A stretch of DNA of 7,411 nucleotides from Sedimentisphaerales bacterium (GTDB lineage Bacteria; Planctomycetota; Phycisphaerae; Sedimentisphaerales; SG8-4): positions 1 to 7,411 of the forward strand of contig JAFGCA010000049.1 in the NCBI GenBank assembly GCA_016932895.1. Reading direction: 5' to 3'. The notes beneath the pieces are model-generated. The model ran no database searches, was not told where the DNA came from, and saw only the letters and a program-made list of their open reading frames with translations. The position numbers and the translations under genes were made by a program. The first letter of the stretch is position 1, and the number at the start of each line of letters is the position of its first letter. Of this stretch, positions 6,300-7,411 are shown one piece after another.

Positions 6300-6313
6300 G
6301 TGGTATAATCCAC
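6300..6313 (+). promoter_or_regulatory. Extended -10 promoter candidate for the esterase gene
   Basis: TGGTATAAT (6301-6309) fits the extended -10 form TGnTATAAT. No good -35 box lies 17 nt upstream (TCGCCC). Transcription would start near 6316, about 100 nt before ATG 6418. The hexamer sits inside an inverted repeat, GTGG-TATAAT-CCAC, which could be an operator. Confidence 0.45.
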
Positions 6314-6361
6314 CGTGGGCACGACTGTGGTACGGCGTCGCGCCCCTTCCAAAACCGCTGA

Positions 6362-6380
6362 GATTCGCTTTTGGCGAATC
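6362..6380 (+). other. Small hairpin in the esterase leader
   Basis: GATTCGC (6362-6368) and GCGAATC (6374-6380) form a perfect 7-bp stem with loop TTTTG. It ends 24 nt before the Shine-Dalgarno GGAG (6405-6408), so it would not cover the ribosome site. Role unknown. Confidence 0.35.
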
Positions 6381-6417
6381 GCCGTATGACTGTACGTTCC
6401 ATTTGGAGACTCGTGCG

Positions 6418-7308
6418 ATGAAAACCTGGCATCGATGGCCGGCCCTTTTGCTTCTGCTGGCGATACACACGCAGACCAACGCCGGCGAGGACATCAAGCC
6501 GGACAAAGAAATCGTTTACAAGACCGTGGGCGAAACGACCCTGCGGCTGCACGTGTTCTTTCCGTCGGATCATCAGGCCGGTGATAAACGCGCGGGCATT
6601 GTGTTCTTTTTCGGCGGCGGCTGGGTTGGAGGCTCGCCCGGCCAGTTCTATCCTCACTGTCGGTACCTCGCCTCGCGCGGCATGGTCGCGGTCTCGGCCG
6701 AGTATCGCGTCAAGTCGGGGCACGGGACGAGCCCCTATGAATGCGTGCTCGACGGCAAGTCGGCGGTCCGGTGGCTGCGTCTGCACGCCGCAGAGCTCGG
6801 CATCGATCCCCGGCGCATCGCCGCCGGTGGCGGCTCGGCCGGCGGACACGTCGCGGCTGCAACCGGTACGTTGAAGGGGTTCCGCGAGCCGGCGGAAGGT
6901 CCGGAGATCAGCGCCAGACCCAACGCCCTGGTGCTCTTCAATCCCGTCTTCGACAACGGGCCTGAAGGATGGGGCTACGAACGCGTGAAGGACCGGTGGC
7001 GAGAATTCTCTCCCCTGCACAACATCACCGACACGGCGCCGCCGACCATCGTCTTGCTGGGAACCAAAGACAAGTTGATACCGGTGTCCACCGCACAGCA
7101 ATACAAGAAACGCATGACCGACGCCGGCGGTCGCTGCGACCTGCACCTGTACGAAGGCCAGCCGCACGGCTTCTTCAATTTTCGCGACGGCGAAAACCCC
7201 TACTACAACACCACCGTGTACGAAGCCGACAAGTTCCTCGCCTCCCTCGGCTACGTCCAGGGCGCGCCAACCATAGCCAGTGAGCAGAGCACGGCAACGT
7301 CTCCATAA
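6418..7308 (+). CDS. Secreted alpha/beta-hydrolase (esterase/lipase-like)
   Basis: A 296-aa exported hydrolase; residues 1-23 form a signal peptide ending near NAG|ED. The fold signature is clear: oxyanion loop 'FFFGGGW' (63-69), nucleophile elbow 'GGGSAGGH' with Ser140, acid Asp218 in 'LLGTKDKLIP', and His250 in 'GQPHGFFN'. It belongs with the HSL/BD-FAE-like carboxylesterases, which cut ester bonds such as acetyl or feruloyl groups on plant polysaccharides; the substrate cannot be read from the sequence. The usual His of 'HGGGW' is Phe here; backbone amides of the glycines still can form the oxyanion hole. ATG 6418 is preferred over TTG 6403 because GGAG lies at 6405-6408, nine bases upstream, and because the signal peptide then starts with 'MKTWHR'. 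It is divergent from the nitrogen operon and stands alone. Confidence 0.92.
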   Translation: MKTWHRWPALLLLLAIHTQTNAGEDIKPDKEIVYKTVGETTLRLHVFFPSDHQAGDKRAGIVFFFGGGWVGGSPGQFYPHCRYLASRGMVAVSAEYRVKSGHGTSPYECVLDGKSAVRWLRLHAAELGIDPRRIAAGGGSAGGHVAAATGTLKGFREPAEGPEISARPNALVLFNPVFDNGPEGWGYERVKDRWREFSPLHNITDTAPPTIVLLGTKDKLIPVSTAQQYKKRMTDAGGRCDLHLYEGQPHGFFNFRDGENPYYNTTVYEADKFLASLGYVQGAPTIASEQSTATSP

Positions 7309-7348
7309 CGTCGCTCTAGTACCGCATTTCATAAATAGTGCGACTATA

Positions 7349-7411
7349 GATTGCTTCGCTTCGCTCGCAATGACAGGGCCGACCCGTGTATGTCATTGCG
7401 AGGAGCGGAGC
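7349..7411. repeat. Common intergenic inverted repeat (GATTGCTTCGC... type), cut by window end
   Basis: TCGCAATGACA (7365-7375) and TGTCATTGCGA (7391-7401) form a perfect 11-bp stem with a 15-nt loop, flanked by GCTTCGCTTCGC on the left and GGAGCGGAGC on the right. This repeat type is widespread between genes in bacteria. It starts 41 nt after the esterase stop and may help end its transcript. The right end probably continues beyond the window. Confidence 0.7.

Noticed and set aside
6258..6309. TTGACT (6258-6263) as a -35 box for TATAAT at 6304-6309
   Set aside because: The spacing is 40 nt, far above the usual 16-18.
5980..7332. Long minus-strand open frame (450 codons)
   Set aside because: It runs antisense through the whole esterase gene and its promoter region, has no family-like motif, and is explained by the GC-rich codon pattern of the real gene.

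Overview
The window looks like a GC-rich chromosomal or metagenome-assembled segment from a Gram-negative-type bacterium, most likely Planctomycetota (Phycisphaerae-like). This placement is an inference. It rests on the tandem secreted GLUG-repeat proteins with a 'DPYLIYTAEQLNAIGA' head and an 'IDDGNDYPRLWW' tail, an outer-membrane beta-barrel gene, and intergenic spaces full of short degenerate repeats. No rRNA, tRNA, CRISPR array or insertion sequence was seen.

Layout: (1) 1-319, the 3' end of a GLUG-repeat gene. (2) 320-529, an intergenic space that holds a perfect 14-nt inverted repeat 93 nt apart, enclosing smaller hairpins. (3) 530-2863, a second, two-module GLUG-repeat gene with seven repeats per module. 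Its reading frame is broken by two compensating one-base indels, at G runs 699-701 and 918-921, and its last ~110 nt of C-terminal cap use very different codons. (4) 2864-3409, a gene-free mosaic of several repeat families ending in a strong GC hairpin. (5) 5963-3410 on the minus strand, an apparent operon of TorF/Gcw_chp-like outer-membrane barrel, ammonium transporter amtB and P-II regulator glnK. It is preceded by a sigma-54 promoter that matches consensus (TGGCAC-N5-TTGC at 6077-6063), and a REP-like repeat sits between amtB and glnK. (6) 5964-6417, the divergent control region. (7) 6418-7308, a secreted alpha/beta-hydrolase (esterase). (8) 7349-7411, another common intergenic repeat, cut by the window edge.

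How it fits together: the three minus-strand genes form a nitrogen-scavenging unit. The barrel would let small solutes across the outer membrane, AmtB would move ammonium across the inner membrane, and the P-II protein would sense 2-oxoglutarate and ATP/ADP and plug AmtB. The sigma-54 promoter predicts induction under nitrogen limitation by an NtrC-type activator. The P-II protein lacks the Tyr51 uridylylation site, so it is probably controlled by ligands only. The GLUG proteins and the esterase are exported, but nothing visible links them functionally to the nitrogen operon.

The best candidates for something undescribed are the inverted-repeat element before the second GLUG gene, the abrupt codon-use switch in that gene's cap (possible cassette exchange), and the repeat whose two copies preserve a stem by a compensatory base change, one copy lying inside the amtB-glnK operon.
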